Shown: positions 1 through 8,322 of the stretch, piece by piece | Numbering within the stretch: the stretch's first letter is position 1 | Layout of the letters: each line of letters begins with the position of its first letter | Assembly (NCBI GenBank): GCA_017305535.1 | Contig: JAFKKN010000010.1 | Location: forward strand, 186,001-250,000 | Source of the DNA: Hyphomicrobiales bacterium | GTDB lineage: Bacteria > Pseudomonadota > Alphaproteobacteria > Rhizobiales > Xanthobacteraceae | Length of the DNA: 64,000 nucleotides | Direction of reading: 5' to 3' | Notes under the pieces: model-generated | Databases searched by the model: none | Told to the model about the DNA's origin: nothing | What the model saw: only the letters and a program-made list of their open reading frames with translations | Program-made: the position numbers and the translations under genes

Positions 1-122
1 CATTTGATCGATCGCTCCTCATTCGCGTTAGCGGCTGCGCAATCTTTTCCCATTAGTCTGCGTTGCGCTCGTGCAGCCATGTCGCTGCGACGGATGCGCT
101 GGCCCGACCACAGGAGACTCCC

Positions 123-299
123 GTGCGGCCGTTGCTGATACGATTTCTCAACGACCGATCCGGCGCGACCGCGATCGAATACGCGTTGATCGCCATGGGA
201 ATTGCCGTGGCGATTGTGTCCGTCATCCAAGCGCTCGGCACTACGACGGCTGGCAAATATCAGTCTGTCCAGGACGCGTTCCAGCAGACCGGGCCGTGA
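123..299 (+). CDS. Flp/Fap-type pilin (type IVb)
   Basis: Encodes a 58-residue type IVb pilin subunit of the Flp/Fap family, which is processed by a prepilin peptidase and assembled into tight-adherence (Tad) pili. Visible: a short basic leader followed by GATAIEYALIAMGIAVAIV, the hallmark Glu-Tyr pair after the cleavage site and a single hydrophobic helix, then a short polar tail; length is typical of Flp. I chose the GTG at 123 because AGGAGA lies just upstream and the sequence before it does not look like a pilin leader. No other tad gene is in the window, so the assembly machinery must be elsewhere. Confidence 0.85.
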   Translation: MRPLLIRFLNDRSGATAIEYALIAMGIAVAIVSVIQALGTTTAGKYQSVQDAFQQTGP

Positions 300-569
300 A
301 CGCGCTGCCTTCGATTTTTGGCTATAGGAATTTATACCTTGACAGCGTGACGCTGCTCGGGTAAGGTTACGCCATACTCCACAATTGGGTTTCGCGGACG
401 GCTGTGCGAGGCATCGCGGCGCTGGTGTCGGGTGCGATCGAGACGTTCCATGAAGGCCGTGCGGCATGTCCACGCGGCCTTCAACTCGTTGAGCAGGAAC
501 AATCATTCTTTGCTGTGCGTTGCCTCGACGTCGTCGGTCCAATGGCCGGCGGAAGAGGAGCGAGGACAC

Positions 570-722
570 ATGGCAACCAAGCAACACGGACAGATCGTCG
601 AGACACCGACCGAGGCGCGCCAGGGTGAACGCGGACCATCGGTACTCGCTTTGCTGGTGATCAGTACCGGGTTGGCCGTCGTTATCCTCGGCGTTATCTG
701 GTTCGTCTTCATTCGCGGCTAG
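570..722 (+). CDS. Small single-helix membrane protein
   Basis: A 50-residue predicted peptide: a polar first half (MATKQHGQIVETPTEARQG) then one hydrophobic helix (about residues 25-47) ending FIRG. The ATG at 570 is preceded by a GAGGAGCGAGGA purine run, a good ribosome site, whereas upstream in-frame starts lack one. No family recognised; such short helical proteins are common in this order. Function unknown. The 270 bases between the pilin and this gene show no further supported feature. Confidence 0.5.
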   Translation: MATKQHGQIVETPTEARQGERGPSVLALLVISTGLAVVILGVIWFVFIRG

Positions 723-1045
723 CGGGTCGATTGATTGACCTCACTTCGTTGTCAGAAGCACTCGTGTCAGTGCCCCCTTGTCCGGGAACACGCTTTGCGG
801 CGAAGTCGTCCGGCATCGTCCCGAGTTGGAGCCCGGCCGGGAATTCGTTTTGCAGGCAAACTTCCCGCTCGAGAAGTGTCGTCCCTGCGAAGGCTGGAAC
901 CCATAGGCCGCAACGGTTCGGTTCAATAACGTTGCCAGGGGTTAGGGCCCCTGCCTTTGCAGGGTCGACGTTGAGGCCGGATGACCGGCTTCGTAGCGCA
1001 GATACTGATGCGGCGCGCATTGCGCGGCGCGGGAGCAAATTTCAC
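723..1045 (+). other. Gene-free stretch with decayed palindromic repeat
   Basis: No convincing gene. Positions about 878-970 look like a degraded copy of the repeat seen at 3112-3235 and 34892-35005: the left arm starts GTCGTCCCTGCG...GGAACCCATA and the right arm ends CCCCTGC..GCAGGGTCGACG, both with several substitutions. A reading frame runs through this stretch into the next gene, but its composition is not protein-like before 1046. Confidence 0.5.
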
Positions 1046-1831
1046 ATGGCGGTGAAGCGGACGAAGAAACCGGTGACGTCGCCGGTCGAAACCGCACGCG
1101 CCGGTGTCAAGAAACGCGTCGCGAAAAAAACGTCGGCGAAGAAGAAGGTTGCCACGAAAAAGGTGGCTGCCAAGAGAACTGCCAAGAAAACAGTGGTCAA
1201 GAAAACAGGTCTTGCCGCGAAGACGGCGGTCAAGAAGACATCGGCCAAAACATCAATCAAGACTTCGGCGAGGACTGCGGCGAACGCGGCGACGGCAAAG
1301 GTCATCGCGGCACGGACGACGCATGCCAGCGCGGCTCGCAAGGCCACCGTCGCCAGGACGCAGCGGCTGGTCGACGAGACACCGCTCGTCGTCGATGACG
1401 GCGACGGCCTCGCGAAAGTTAAAATCGCCGCGCTGCGCGAGGCGAAAGCAAGAGCCTCGGATCATCAGGGGCGCGCCAGACGGAGCGCGGTTGAGCGGGC
1501 CAACGATCCGCCGCCCGCCGCGGGGCAGGCGCTGATTGCACGCGTGAGCCATGCCATCGAACGCGAGCTGACCCAGATCGAAGCGATTGTCGGCGGCCAC
1601 TACGTCGCGCCGCGCCAGCGGACCGAGGCGGAGCGCCGCGCCCGCACGCTGGCGTCGCTGGCGCGTACCTTGCGCGAAGTGACGACGCTGCGGCTGAGCG
1701 AAAAGAAAGAGAAGCGCGAGGATGACGACGCCGTGCCCCGTGACCTCAGCGAGCTTCGACTGGCGCTCGCGCGACGCCTGGACCAGCTTGTCGCCGGCGC
1801 AAAGACTGCACATCCTGACGCAACTGAATGA
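1046..1831 (+). CDS. GTA small-terminase-like protein with histone-H1-like tail
   Basis: A 261-residue protein in the position of RcGTA gene 1, shown in Rhodobacter to act as the small terminase (DNA recognition for packaging). Residues 1 to about 105 are almost only Lys, Ala, Thr, Arg and Val (repeated AKK, VKKT, TSAK units), like histone H1-type tails. The last ~95 residues (IERELTQIEAIVGG..., RRARTLASLARTLREVT) are helical, charged and resemble the region found before GTA terminases. The ATG at 1046 is chosen because the basic tail starts there. The last 110 bases overlap the large terminase gene, suggesting coupling. TerS assignment is by position and helix pattern, not by a proven motif. 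Confidence 0.6.
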   Translation: MAVKRTKKPVTSPVETARAGVKKRVAKKTSAKKKVATKKVAAKRTAKKTVVKKTGLAAKTAVKKTSAKTSIKTSARTAANAATAKVIAARTTHASAARKATVARTQRLVDETPLVVDDGDGLAKVKIAALREAKARASDHQGRARRSAVERANDPPPAAGQALIARVSHAIERELTQIEAIVGGHYVAPRQRTEAERRARTLASLARTLREVTTLRLSEKKEKREDDDAVPRDLSELRLALARRLDQLVAGAKTAHPDATE

Positions 1832-3092
1832 AGCGGAGCTGGAAACGCTTGCCACCACGTGGGAGATTTTCGCGCATCCGCATCAATGCCCGCCGCCACT
1901 TGCGCCCAACGGCGTGCCGTGGCTGACGTGGCTGCTGGTCGGCGGGCGCGGCGCGGGCAAGACGCGCGCCGGCGCGGAATGGATCCGCGCGCAGGCGCTC
2001 GGGCTCGCGCCGTTCGCCAGCGAGCCGGTGACCCGAATCGCGCTGGTCGGGGAAACCGAACACGACGTGCGCGAAGTGATGATCGAAGGCATTTCCGGCC
2101 TGCTCGCGGTACATCCGCGTCGCGACCGGCCGATGTGGTCGCCGTCGCGCAAGCGGCTGGAATGGGCGAACGGCGCGGTCGCCTACGCGTTCTCGGCGGA
2201 AGATCCGGAAAGTTTGCGCGGCCCGCAATTCGGCTGCGCATGGTCCGACGAGATGGCGAAGTGGCGCTATGCGGAAGCGACCTTCGACATGCTGCAATTC
2301 GGGTTGCGGTTGGGATCGCAGCCGAAACAACTGATTACCACGACGCCGCGCCCGACCGCGTTGCTCAAGCGATTGATGATCGATCCATCGAGCGCGGTGA
2401 CGCGGGCGCCGACGCAGGCCAACGCGCTCAATCTGGCGCCGACATTTCTGAAAAGCGTGATGGCGCGATACCAGAACTCGCGGCTGGGGCGGCAGGAACT
2501 TGACGGTGAAATCATCGAGGATCGGCCCGACGCATTGTGGTCGCGCGCGTTGATCGAATCCTGTCACGTCGACGCCGCACCGCCGCTCGCGCGTATCGTG
2601 GTCGCGGTCGATCCGCCGGCCTCATCCAGCAAGCGCGCTGACGCCTGTGGCATTGTCGCGGCCGGCATCGGCGAGGGGGGCCTCGTGTTCGTGCTGGCGG
2701 ATGACACCGTCAGCGCGGCGACGCCGTCGGCCTGGGCTTTGAGGGCGATCGCACTGTGGCAGCGGCTGGAGGCGGACGCGCTGGTGGCGGAAGTCAATCA
2801 GGGCGGCGAGATGGTGCGCGCGGTGATCAATCAGGTTGACGATGCCGTGCCGGTGACGCCGGTGCGCGCCACGCGCGGCAAGTGGTTGCGCGCCGAGCCG
2901 GTTGCGACGCTCTACGAGCAGGGCCGCGTGAAACACGTGGGCCATTTTCCGGCACTGGAAGACGAGATGTGTGATTTCGCCAGCGGCGGCTTGTCATCCG
3001 GCCGCTCCCCCGACCGTCTCGACGCACTGGTCTGGGCCATCACCGCACTCACCGCCACTCCGCGCACGATGCCGCGCGTGCGGGAGTTGTGA
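1722..3092 (+). CDS. GTA/phage large terminase subunit (TerL)
   Basis: ATP-driven packaging motor that fills the capsid with DNA and cuts it. The 456-residue product has Walker A GGRGAGKTRAG at about residues 74-84, Walker B with catalytic Glu in CAWSDEMAKW (about 172-181), a coupling motif near LITTTPRP, and a C-terminal RNase-H-like nuclease starting VVAVDPPASSS near 290. The sequence is of the GTA TerL (RcGTA gp2) type. The start at 1722 lies inside the preceding gene and no later in-frame ATG precedes the ATPase core. No frameshift or lost catalytic residue was seen, so it may be functional. Confidence 0.93.
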   Translation: MTTPCPVTSASFDWRSRDAWTSLSPAQRLHILTQLNEAELETLATTWEIFAHPHQCPPPLAPNGVPWLTWLLVGGRGAGKTRAGAEWIRAQALGLAPFASEPVTRIALVGETEHDVREVMIEGISGLLAVHPRRDRPMWSPSRKRLEWANGAVAYAFSAEDPESLRGPQFGCAWSDEMAKWRYAEATFDMLQFGLRLGSQPKQLITTTPRPTALLKRLMIDPSSAVTRAPTQANALNLAPTFLKSVMARYQNSRLGRQELDGEIIEDRPDALWSRALIESCHVDAAPPLARIVVAVDPPASSSKRADACGIVAAGIGEGGLVFVLADDTVSAATPSAWALRAIALWQRLEADALVAEVNQGGEMVRAVINQVDDAVPVTPVRATRGKWLRAEPVATLYEQGRVKHVGHFPALEDEMCDFASGGLSSGRSPDRLDALVWAITALTATPRTMPRVREL

Positions 3093-3111
3093 GCGTTCGA
3101 TCCATCTTCGG

Positions 3112-3235
3112 CGTCGTCCCCGCGCAGGCGGGGACCCATAACCCCTGCATTGGCGGTTGAAACGTGAACGTGGTGACACTTCGCATCACACGCGAATGCT
3201 GCGGAGTCTGGGGTCCCCGCCTCCGCGGGGACGAC
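3112..3235. repeat. Intergenic palindromic repeat, type A (copy 1)
   Basis: Two inverted GC-rich hairpin arms (CGTCGTCCCCGCGCAGGCGG at the left; its near complement at 3213-3235) enclose about 75 variable bases. The first 36 bases are identical to the copy at 34892, and a decayed copy sits near 878-970. It lies between terminase and portal genes. Confidence 0.85.
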
Positions 3236-3264
3236 ACAATAAATCATGATTTCGAGGACGTCTC

Positions 3265-4440
3265 ATGCTGCAACGCCTGAAAGCCTATCTCCGCGCGCCT
3301 GAAGCGAAGGCGAGTCGTACCGCGCAGGTACTGGCGTTCGAGAGCGGCGGGCGGGCGCGGTGGACGCCGCGTGATTACGCGGCGCTGGCGCGCGAAGGTT
3401 ATCTCGGCAACGCCATCGTGCATCGCGCGGTGCGGCTGGTGGCCGAGAACGCGGCGTCGTGTTGTTACCTCGTGTTCGAAGGCGCGCAAGAACGCGAGAC
3501 GCATCCGCTTGCTGCGCTGCTGGCGCGGCCCAATCCACGTCAGGATGGCGCGGCGTTTCTTGAGGCGCTGGTGTCGCACCTGCTGCTCGCGGGCAACGCT
3601 TATGTCGAAGCTGTGGCGCTCGACGACGAGGTGCGCGAACTCTACGCGTTGCGTCCGGACCGCATGAAGGCGGTGCCCGGCGCCGACGGCTGGGCGGAAG
3701 CCTATGAATATAGCGCCGGCGGGCGCAGCGTGCGCTTCGATCAATTGGCGTTGCGCGTGCCGCCGATCCTGCATCTTACGTTCTTTCACCCGCTCGACGA
3801 TCACTACGGCCTTGCGCCGCTGGAAGCGGCCGCGGTCGCCGTCGATACGCACAACGCGGCCGCACGCTGGAACAAGGCGTTGCTCGACAACGCGGCGCGG
3901 CCCTCCGGCGCGCTGGTCTATTCCGGACCGGAAGGCGCGGTGCTGAACGACGCGCAGTTCGAGCGGCTGAAGCGCGAACTCACCGACACCTATCAGGGCG
4001 CGGCGAATGCCGGGCGCCCGCTGTTGCTGGAGGGCGGGCTCGACTGGAAGGCGATGTCGTTGACGCCGAAGGACATGGATTTTCTCGAAGCGAAGCACAC
4101 CGCCGCGCGCGAAATCGCGCTGGCTTTCGGTGTGCCGCCGATGCTGCTCGGCATTCCCGGCGACAACACCTACGCGAATTTCCAGGAAGCCAACCGCGTG
4201 TTCTGGCGGCAGACCGTGCTGCCACTCGCAGCGCGGATCGGTACGTCGCTGGCGCAATGGCTGTCGCCGCAATTCGGCGAAGGCATTCGTCTCGTCATCG
4301 ACACCGACCGCATTGAGGCGTTGGCGAGCGATCGCAACGCGCTGTGGGAGCGCGTCACCAACGCACCGTTCCTGACGCTCAACGAAAAGCGCGAAGCCGT
4401 GGGCTACGCGCCGCTCGAGGGCGGCGACCGGTTCGAGTGA
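3265..4440 (+). CDS. HK97-type portal protein (GTA gp3)
   Basis: Forms the dodecameric ring at the capsid vertex through which DNA enters and to which the tail attaches. The 391-residue product has the HK97 portal pattern: an N-terminal region ending in the GYLGNAIVHRAVRLVAENAA helix, the LLLAGNAYVEAV and YALRPDRMKAVPG segments, and the conserved ALAFGVPPMLLGIPGDNTYA and FQEANRVFWRQTVLP motifs. It follows the terminase in standard phage order, separated by a palindromic repeat. Length and motifs are intact. Confidence 0.93.
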   Translation: MLQRLKAYLRAPEAKASRTAQVLAFESGGRARWTPRDYAALAREGYLGNAIVHRAVRLVAENAASCCYLVFEGAQERETHPLAALLARPNPRQDGAAFLEALVSHLLLAGNAYVEAVALDDEVRELYALRPDRMKAVPGADGWAEAYEYSAGGRSVRFDQLALRVPPILHLTFFHPLDDHYGLAPLEAAAVAVDTHNAAARWNKALLDNAARPSGALVYSGPEGAVLNDAQFERLKRELTDTYQGAANAGRPLLLEGGLDWKAMSLTPKDMDFLEAKHTAAREIALAFGVPPMLLGIPGDNTYANFQEANRVFWRQTVLPLAARIGTSLAQWLSPQFGEGIRLVIDTDRIEALASDRNALWERVTNAPFLTLNEKREAVGYAPLEGGDRFE

Positions 4441-4520
4441 ATTTGCCGCGCGATCCGTCGCCTCCTTCTTCCGCTCCTCGCGTGGGGAGAGGTGATCCGC
4501 AATCGACCGCTGGAATATCC

Positions 4521-4724
4521 ATGTCCGACCTGATCGACACCTTCATCGCGCGGGGCGATCTTGCGCATTTGGCGCTGTTTCTGTGGGCGATGGCGGCGAG
4601 CGGCGGGCTGCTGTTCGTGTTGCGCGAACTCGCCGCCGCCTCGCGCCGCTTCGACGATTTCATCCGTGAACTGTCGCGTTTCAACCGCCGCGCCAGCGGC
4701 CAGCATTTCGAGGATTACGACTGA
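4521..4724 (+). CDS. Small one-helix protein between portal and protease
   Basis: A 67-residue product with one hydrophobic helix (LALFLWAMAASGGLLFVLREL, about residues 16-36) and a charged, Arg-rich tail. It occupies the place of the small gene found between portal and prohead protease in some GTAs. Its stop TGA overlaps the next gene's ATG by one base (TGATG at 4722-4726), so the two are likely translationally coupled. Function unknown; a role in head assembly is only inferred from position. Confidence 0.65.
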   Translation: MSDLIDTFIARGDLAHLALFLWAMAASGGLLFVLRELAAASRRFDDFIRELSRFNRRASGQHFEDYD

Positions 4725-4909
4725 TGGACACCTTGCACAGCATGATGCGGACGCTGCGGCCCGAAACCAAGTCCGGCACCGGCCATCTCAACGTCTTTCG
4801 CGAATTCTTGCGGCACCTCGACAGCATCCAGCGCAAGGCGCCGGTGAAGCCCGCGCGCGCAAAGCCGCAACCGCGCCGCAAACCGGCGAAGCGCACGCGG
4901 GGAAGCTGA
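4724..4909 (+). CDS. Small basic protein, coupled to previous gene
   Basis: A 61-residue, strongly basic product: a helical N-terminal half (MDTLHSMMRTLRPE..., LRHLDSIQRK) followed by a Lys/Arg/Pro-rich tail (KPARAKPQPRRKPAKR). It starts on the stop codon of the preceding gene. The tail suggests nucleic-acid or membrane-surface contact, but no family is recognised. Its position between portal and protease makes a small head-assembly factor possible. Confidence 0.55.
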   Translation: MDTLHSMMRTLRPETKSGTGHLNVFREFLRHLDSIQRKAPVKPARAKPQPRRKPAKRTRGS

Positions 4910-4965
4910 TCGCTTCCATCTGAAATCGGCCGCTCCGTTATCACCCGCAGCTTGCGAGGACGCTC

Positions 4966-5580
4966 ATGCACGCCCCCATGCCATCGACGTCACGCGTGGC
5001 GCTGTCGCAGGACGGCATCGTCGAAGGTTACGCCAGCCTGTTCGGCGAGATCGATCAGGCGCGCGACATGATGATGCCGGGTGCGTTCACGCAGACGCTG
5101 CGGCAGCGCGGCTTGCGCAAGATCCCGATGCTGTTTCAGCACGACCCGTGCGAGCCGGTCGGCATCTGGCTCGAACTGCGCGAGGACTTTCGCGGATTGT
5201 GGGCGCGCGGAAAACTCATTCCCGATGTCGCGCGCGGCCGTGAGTTGCTGGCGTTGCTGCGCTCCGGCGCGATCGACGGCTTGTCGATCGGCTATCGCAC
5301 CGTGCGCGGCCGCATCGATCCGAAGACGCGCATCCGCAAGCTCTACCAGGTGGATCTGTGGGAAATCTCCATCGTCACGTTCCCGCTGCTCGTCGGCGCG
5401 CGCATCGACGCCGTGAAGGCGAATGATACGTCGCGCCTGTCGCGGCGGCGCGCCGCGGCCGAGTGGGCGTGGCGCAATCCGGACGGCGCCGCGGATGTAC
5501 CGGCGCCGTCCGGACGTGCGCGCGTCGAACGGCGATGCATGGCGGCGAGCATAGCCACGCGAACGCAGGCGAGGGCGTGA
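4966..5580 (+). CDS. HK97-family prohead protease (GTA gp4)
   Basis: Serine protease that trims the capsid protein during head maturation. The 204-residue product keeps the core: VEGYASLFGEIDQARDMM near the N-terminus, the His in MLFQHDPCEPVG (His59), the Ser in GAIDGLSIGYR (Ser107), and LYQVDLWEISIVTFP. A GAGG motif precedes the ATG at 4966. Its stop overlaps the start of the next gene by one base, which ties that toxin-like gene to capsid assembly at the level of translation. Confidence 0.92.
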   Translation: MHAPMPSTSRVALSQDGIVEGYASLFGEIDQARDMMMPGAFTQTLRQRGLRKIPMLFQHDPCEPVGIWLELREDFRGLWARGKLIPDVARGRELLALLRSGAIDGLSIGYRTVRGRIDPKTRIRKLYQVDLWEISIVTFPLLVGARIDAVKANDTSRLSRRRAAAEWAWRNPDGAADVPAPSGRARVERRCMAASIATRTQARA

Positions 5581-5999
5581 TGTTGAATGCGATGAACGCT
5601 TATGACGCCGATCAGCGCACACGCTGGATGCGGCCGGATGCGTATCGGTGGCTGCGTCCCGATGCGATGCGCTTCCTCGCTCCCGGCGTTGATCCCGCCA
5701 GCGTCTATCCCGAGCTCGACCGCAAGTTCAATCCGAACCGGCCGCGCGTCCCCGCCGGCAGCCCCGACGGCAGGCAGTGGACGGATGACGGCGGAGGAAG
5801 TGAGGGAGACGGGAATGATCTGGTGCAAGATATTCTTGCGAAGGCGAAAAAGCTTCGATGAACTGGTAGCTCGGGCGATTGTCGAATATGCCTGAATCTT
5901 TGCTATTCAATTCTGGAACGAGCTTCTCCACGGTGGAGCGACCGCAATACATGGGATTTTCATAAGTGCATGAATGCGTGCCTTGGTCGTAATCGCTAA
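5580..5999 (+). pseudogene. GTA-linked toxin-like protein 1, interrupted by TGA
   Basis: Starts on the last base of the protease stop codon (TGATG). The N-terminus carries RWMRPDAYRWLRPDAMRF, then RKFNPNRPRVPAGSPDGRQ, shared with the protein at 8714. The frame stops at TGA 5859-5861 (93 residues). Reading on in the same frame gives a Cys-rich segment: CRICLNLCYSILERASP, then NTWDFHKCMNACLGRNR, ending at TAA 5997-5999. That tail resembles C-terminal tips of polymorphic toxins in rhizobia (recalled family pattern, unverified). I read it as a nonsense-inactivated toxin; a 93-residue orphan N-domain could still be made. Confidence 0.65.
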
Positions 6000-6256
6000 A
6001 CGGAATCTACAACATAGATATCGATGCCACACGTTTTGCCATTCGGAATGCATTTCGGGTTTCCAGCGACTTACAGGCGCTGCTTCCGTTCCTTAAGCAG
6101 CATTGTGATGCTATTGAATACAGGGAGTATGCGCTCGATATTGCCAAAGCGATCGATGCCGTCAATGTGGCATTGCTCAGCAGAACTATCAAAGCCTTTC
6201 CCGAGCTAGAGCACGAAATCGAGGAGCGGATTTCTGCGTATGGACGCTATATTTGA
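5993..6256 (+). pseudogene. Immunity-like gene 1 with lost start codon
   Basis: An open frame overlapping the end of toxin 1 reads NGIYNIDIDATRFAIRNAF, then LQALLPFLKQHCDAIEY and a helical tail ending ISAYGRYI, stop 6254-6256. It is about 84 residues, coherent and protein-like, but has no ATG, GTG or TTG at its head: the bases CTAAAC precede GGA where ATGAAC would be expected. The placement just behind a toxin fits an immunity gene whose start was lost. Family not recognised. Confidence 0.5.
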
Positions 6257-6510
6257 ATCGTAGGTGATAAGGCTACGACTTCGCGGCATCTTGTCGAAAC
6301 TTATTGTGCCCACAATGGTATGCGTATGGAGCTTCCATGGTGGAATGAGGAGCAGCTCAAGACGGGTGCGTCGTTTCTGTTTGGGATGGTCGGTGCTCCA
6401 GTGCGCCGCGAGAGGCAAGGCGAACCGGACTGTTTTATCTTGAGACTGAGGATCAATTCGAGGCCCTGATGCAATTTCGACGCGCGCAGGGCGTGAAGCG
6501 GCCCGACTGA
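6257..6510 (+). pseudogene. Frameshifted remnant of a small gene
   Basis: Directly after the immunity-like frame, the same phase continues as GDKATTSRHLVETYCAHNG, MELPWWNEEQLKTGASFLFG, then turns non-coding; near 6400-6430 the protein-like frame shifts to GLFYLETEDQFEALMQFRRA ending KRPD at TGA 6508-6510. Two coherent halves in different frames suggest one gene broken by a small indel. The family is unknown. It may belong to the toxin/immunity locus. Confidence 0.35.
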
Positions 6511-6654
6511 AACCTCGGGCTGGGCCGCGCTGTTGGCCGGGCTCTGCTCCGGCATTCCATCTTCATTCAGATTGTGGATGCCCTGATCACGTCGGGGCAG
6601 GATGAATGACGATGGCGTCGGTACTGTTGATATCCGGATCGCTTGTCGCGCGGC

Positions 6655-6942
6655 TCAACGCTTGTACGCCAGCGCCAGCGTGAGGCCGATGATGGCGCCG
6701 ATGCAGATCGCGCCGCCGCCGGCCGCCATGCCCCAGTTGAAGAAATAGCCCGCCACCGCGACGAAGGATTTGTCGACGCTGCTGCCGAACAGGATGAACG
6801 ACGCCGCGAAGGCGCCGAGCAGCACGACCGCAAGCGCGATGCCGAGCCAGGCAGCGGTTCGTTTGCCGGGACGCATGGCGATCCATGCCGCGCCCGCGCC
6901 CGACACCGCGAGCAGAACCCAGACGATAATGAGAAAGCGCAT
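6655..6942 (-). CDS. Small three-helix membrane protein, antisense within GTA
   Basis: A 95-residue hydrophobic product with three predicted helices: MRFLIIVWVLLAVSGAGAAW, LGIALAVVLLGAFAASFILF, and WGMAAGGGAICIGAIIGLTL, ending LAYKR. It is the only minus-strand gene between protease and capsid. No clear ribosome site precedes the ATG at 6942. Function unknown; a holin-like or toxin-accessory role cannot be judged. Confidence 0.5.
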   Translation of the reverse strand: MRFLIIVWVLLAVSGAGAAWIAMRPGKRTAAWLGIALAVVLLGAFAASFILFGSSVDKSFVAVAGYFFNWGMAAGGGAICIGAIIGLTLALAYKR

Positions 6943-7045
6943 GGCGGCACCCGGATGCTGGCCTCGATGCGTCTCCTTCTAGCCGATGACGCGACCGAGA
7001 TGAAGCGGCGCGTTGCCTCGATTCATCACCCACCAGGAGAACCAC

Positions 7046-8305
7046 ATGGACTTCGACATCATCCAGTCTGCGCCGGAGCATAAGTCCGGCATCGCCTACA
7101 CGCCGCGCGACGGCTTTGATGAGTTGCGCGCCACCTTCGAGGACTTCAAGTCCGCCAACGACGAGCGGCTCGGCGCGCTGGAGCGCAAGCGCGGCGACGT
7201 GCTGCTGGAAGAGAAGGTCGACCGCATCAACGCCGAGCTCGATCTGCAAACCAAGCGCATGGACGAGCTGGCGCTGCGTCACGCGCGCCCGGCGCTGGAA
7301 GGGCGCGGCAAGCTTCTGTCCGACGCCGCCGCGCGCGAACACAAGAGCGCGTTCGACGCTTATGTGCGCTCGGGCGAGGCGGGTGCGCTGCGTGCGCTGG
7401 AAACCAAGGCGATGTCGGCCGGCTCCAATGCCGACGGCGGCTATCTGGTGCCGACCGAACTCGAGCGCGAGATCGGCGAGCGGCTCGCGGCGATCTCGCC
7501 GATCCGCGCGTTGGCCTCGGTGCGCGAGATTTCCGGCGGCGTCTACAAGAAGCCGTTCATGACCGCGGGACCGGCGACCGGCTGGGTCGGCGAGACGGAC
7601 TCGCGCACGCAGACGACGTCGCCGACGCTCGACGCGCTGTCGTTTCCGGCGATGGAGCTGTACGCCATGCCGGCGGCGACCGCGACCTTGCTCGACGACG
7701 CGGCGGTGAACATCGACGAATGGATCGCCTCCGAAGTGGAGCTGACCTTCGCGGTGCAGGAGGGCGCCGCTTTCGTCAACGGCGACGGAAGCAACAAGCC
7801 GAAAGGCTTTCTGCAATACACCACGGTCGCCAACGGTTCGTGGAGCTGGGGCAATCTCGGCACTGTCGCCAGCGGCGCGGCGGGGGCCTTCGCTGCCAGC
7901 AATCCGTCGGATGCGCTGGTCGATCTGATCTACGCGCTGAAAGCGGGTTACCGCCAGAACGGCGTGTTCGTGATGAACCGCAAGACGCAGGCGCTGATCC
8001 GCAAGTTCAAGGACACCGGCGGCGCGTATCTGTGGCAGCCGCCGGCGCAGGCGGGCGGCCGCGCCTCGTTGATGACCTTCCCGTTGATCGAGGCCGAGGA
8101 CATGCCGGACGTCGGCGCCAATTCGCTGTCGATCGCGTTCGGCGATTTCCGTCGCGGCTATCTGATCGTCGATCGTCTCGGCGTCCGCGTGCTGCGCGAT
8201 CCGTATTCCGCGAAACCTTACGTGCTGTTCTACACCACCAAACGCGTCGGCGGCGGCGTACAGGATTTTGACGCCATCAAGCTGATGAAGTTCGCCGCGA
8301 GTTGA
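7046..8305 (+). CDS. HK97-fold major capsid protein (GTA gp5)
   Basis: Shell protein of the particle. The 419-residue product has an N-terminal charged scaffold-like delta domain (about residues 15-110: FEDFKSANDERLGALERKRG and following coiled coil), then the mature capsid domain beginning around MSAGSNADGGYLVPTELE, with SPIRALASVREISGG, the FVNGDGSNKPKGFLQY loop, and PVYSAKPYVLFYTTKRVGGG-like C-terminal strands. An AGGAGA site precedes the ATG at 7046. Intact and full length for the family. Confidence 0.95.
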   Translation: MDFDIIQSAPEHKSGIAYTPRDGFDELRATFEDFKSANDERLGALERKRGDVLLEEKVDRINAELDLQTKRMDELALRHARPALEGRGKLLSDAAAREHKSAFDAYVRSGEAGALRALETKAMSAGSNADGGYLVPTELEREIGERLAAISPIRALASVREISGGVYKKPFMTAGPATGWVGETDSRTQTTSPTLDALSFPAMELYAMPAATATLLDDAAVNIDEWIASEVELTFAVQEGAAFVNGDGSNKPKGFLQYTTVANGSWSWGNLGTVASGAAGAFAASNPSDALVDLIYALKAGYRQNGVFVMNRKTQALIRKFKDTGGAYLWQPPAQAGGRASLMTFPLIEAEDMPDVGANSLSIAFGDFRRGYLIVDRLGVRVLRDPYSAKPYVLFYTTKRVGGGVQDFDAIKLMKFAAS

Positions 8306-8322
8306 GTGCGATCGGCGATTTC

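Noticed and set aside
785-815. EcfG-like GGAAC box in the region before the small-terminase gene
   Set aside because: The downstream element would be CGTC rather than CGTT, and no gene starts at a fitting distance.
731-1045. N-terminal extension of the small-terminase-like protein from 731
   Set aside because: The added ~105 residues run through a decayed repeat and are not protein-like; the basic tail starts cleanly at 1046.
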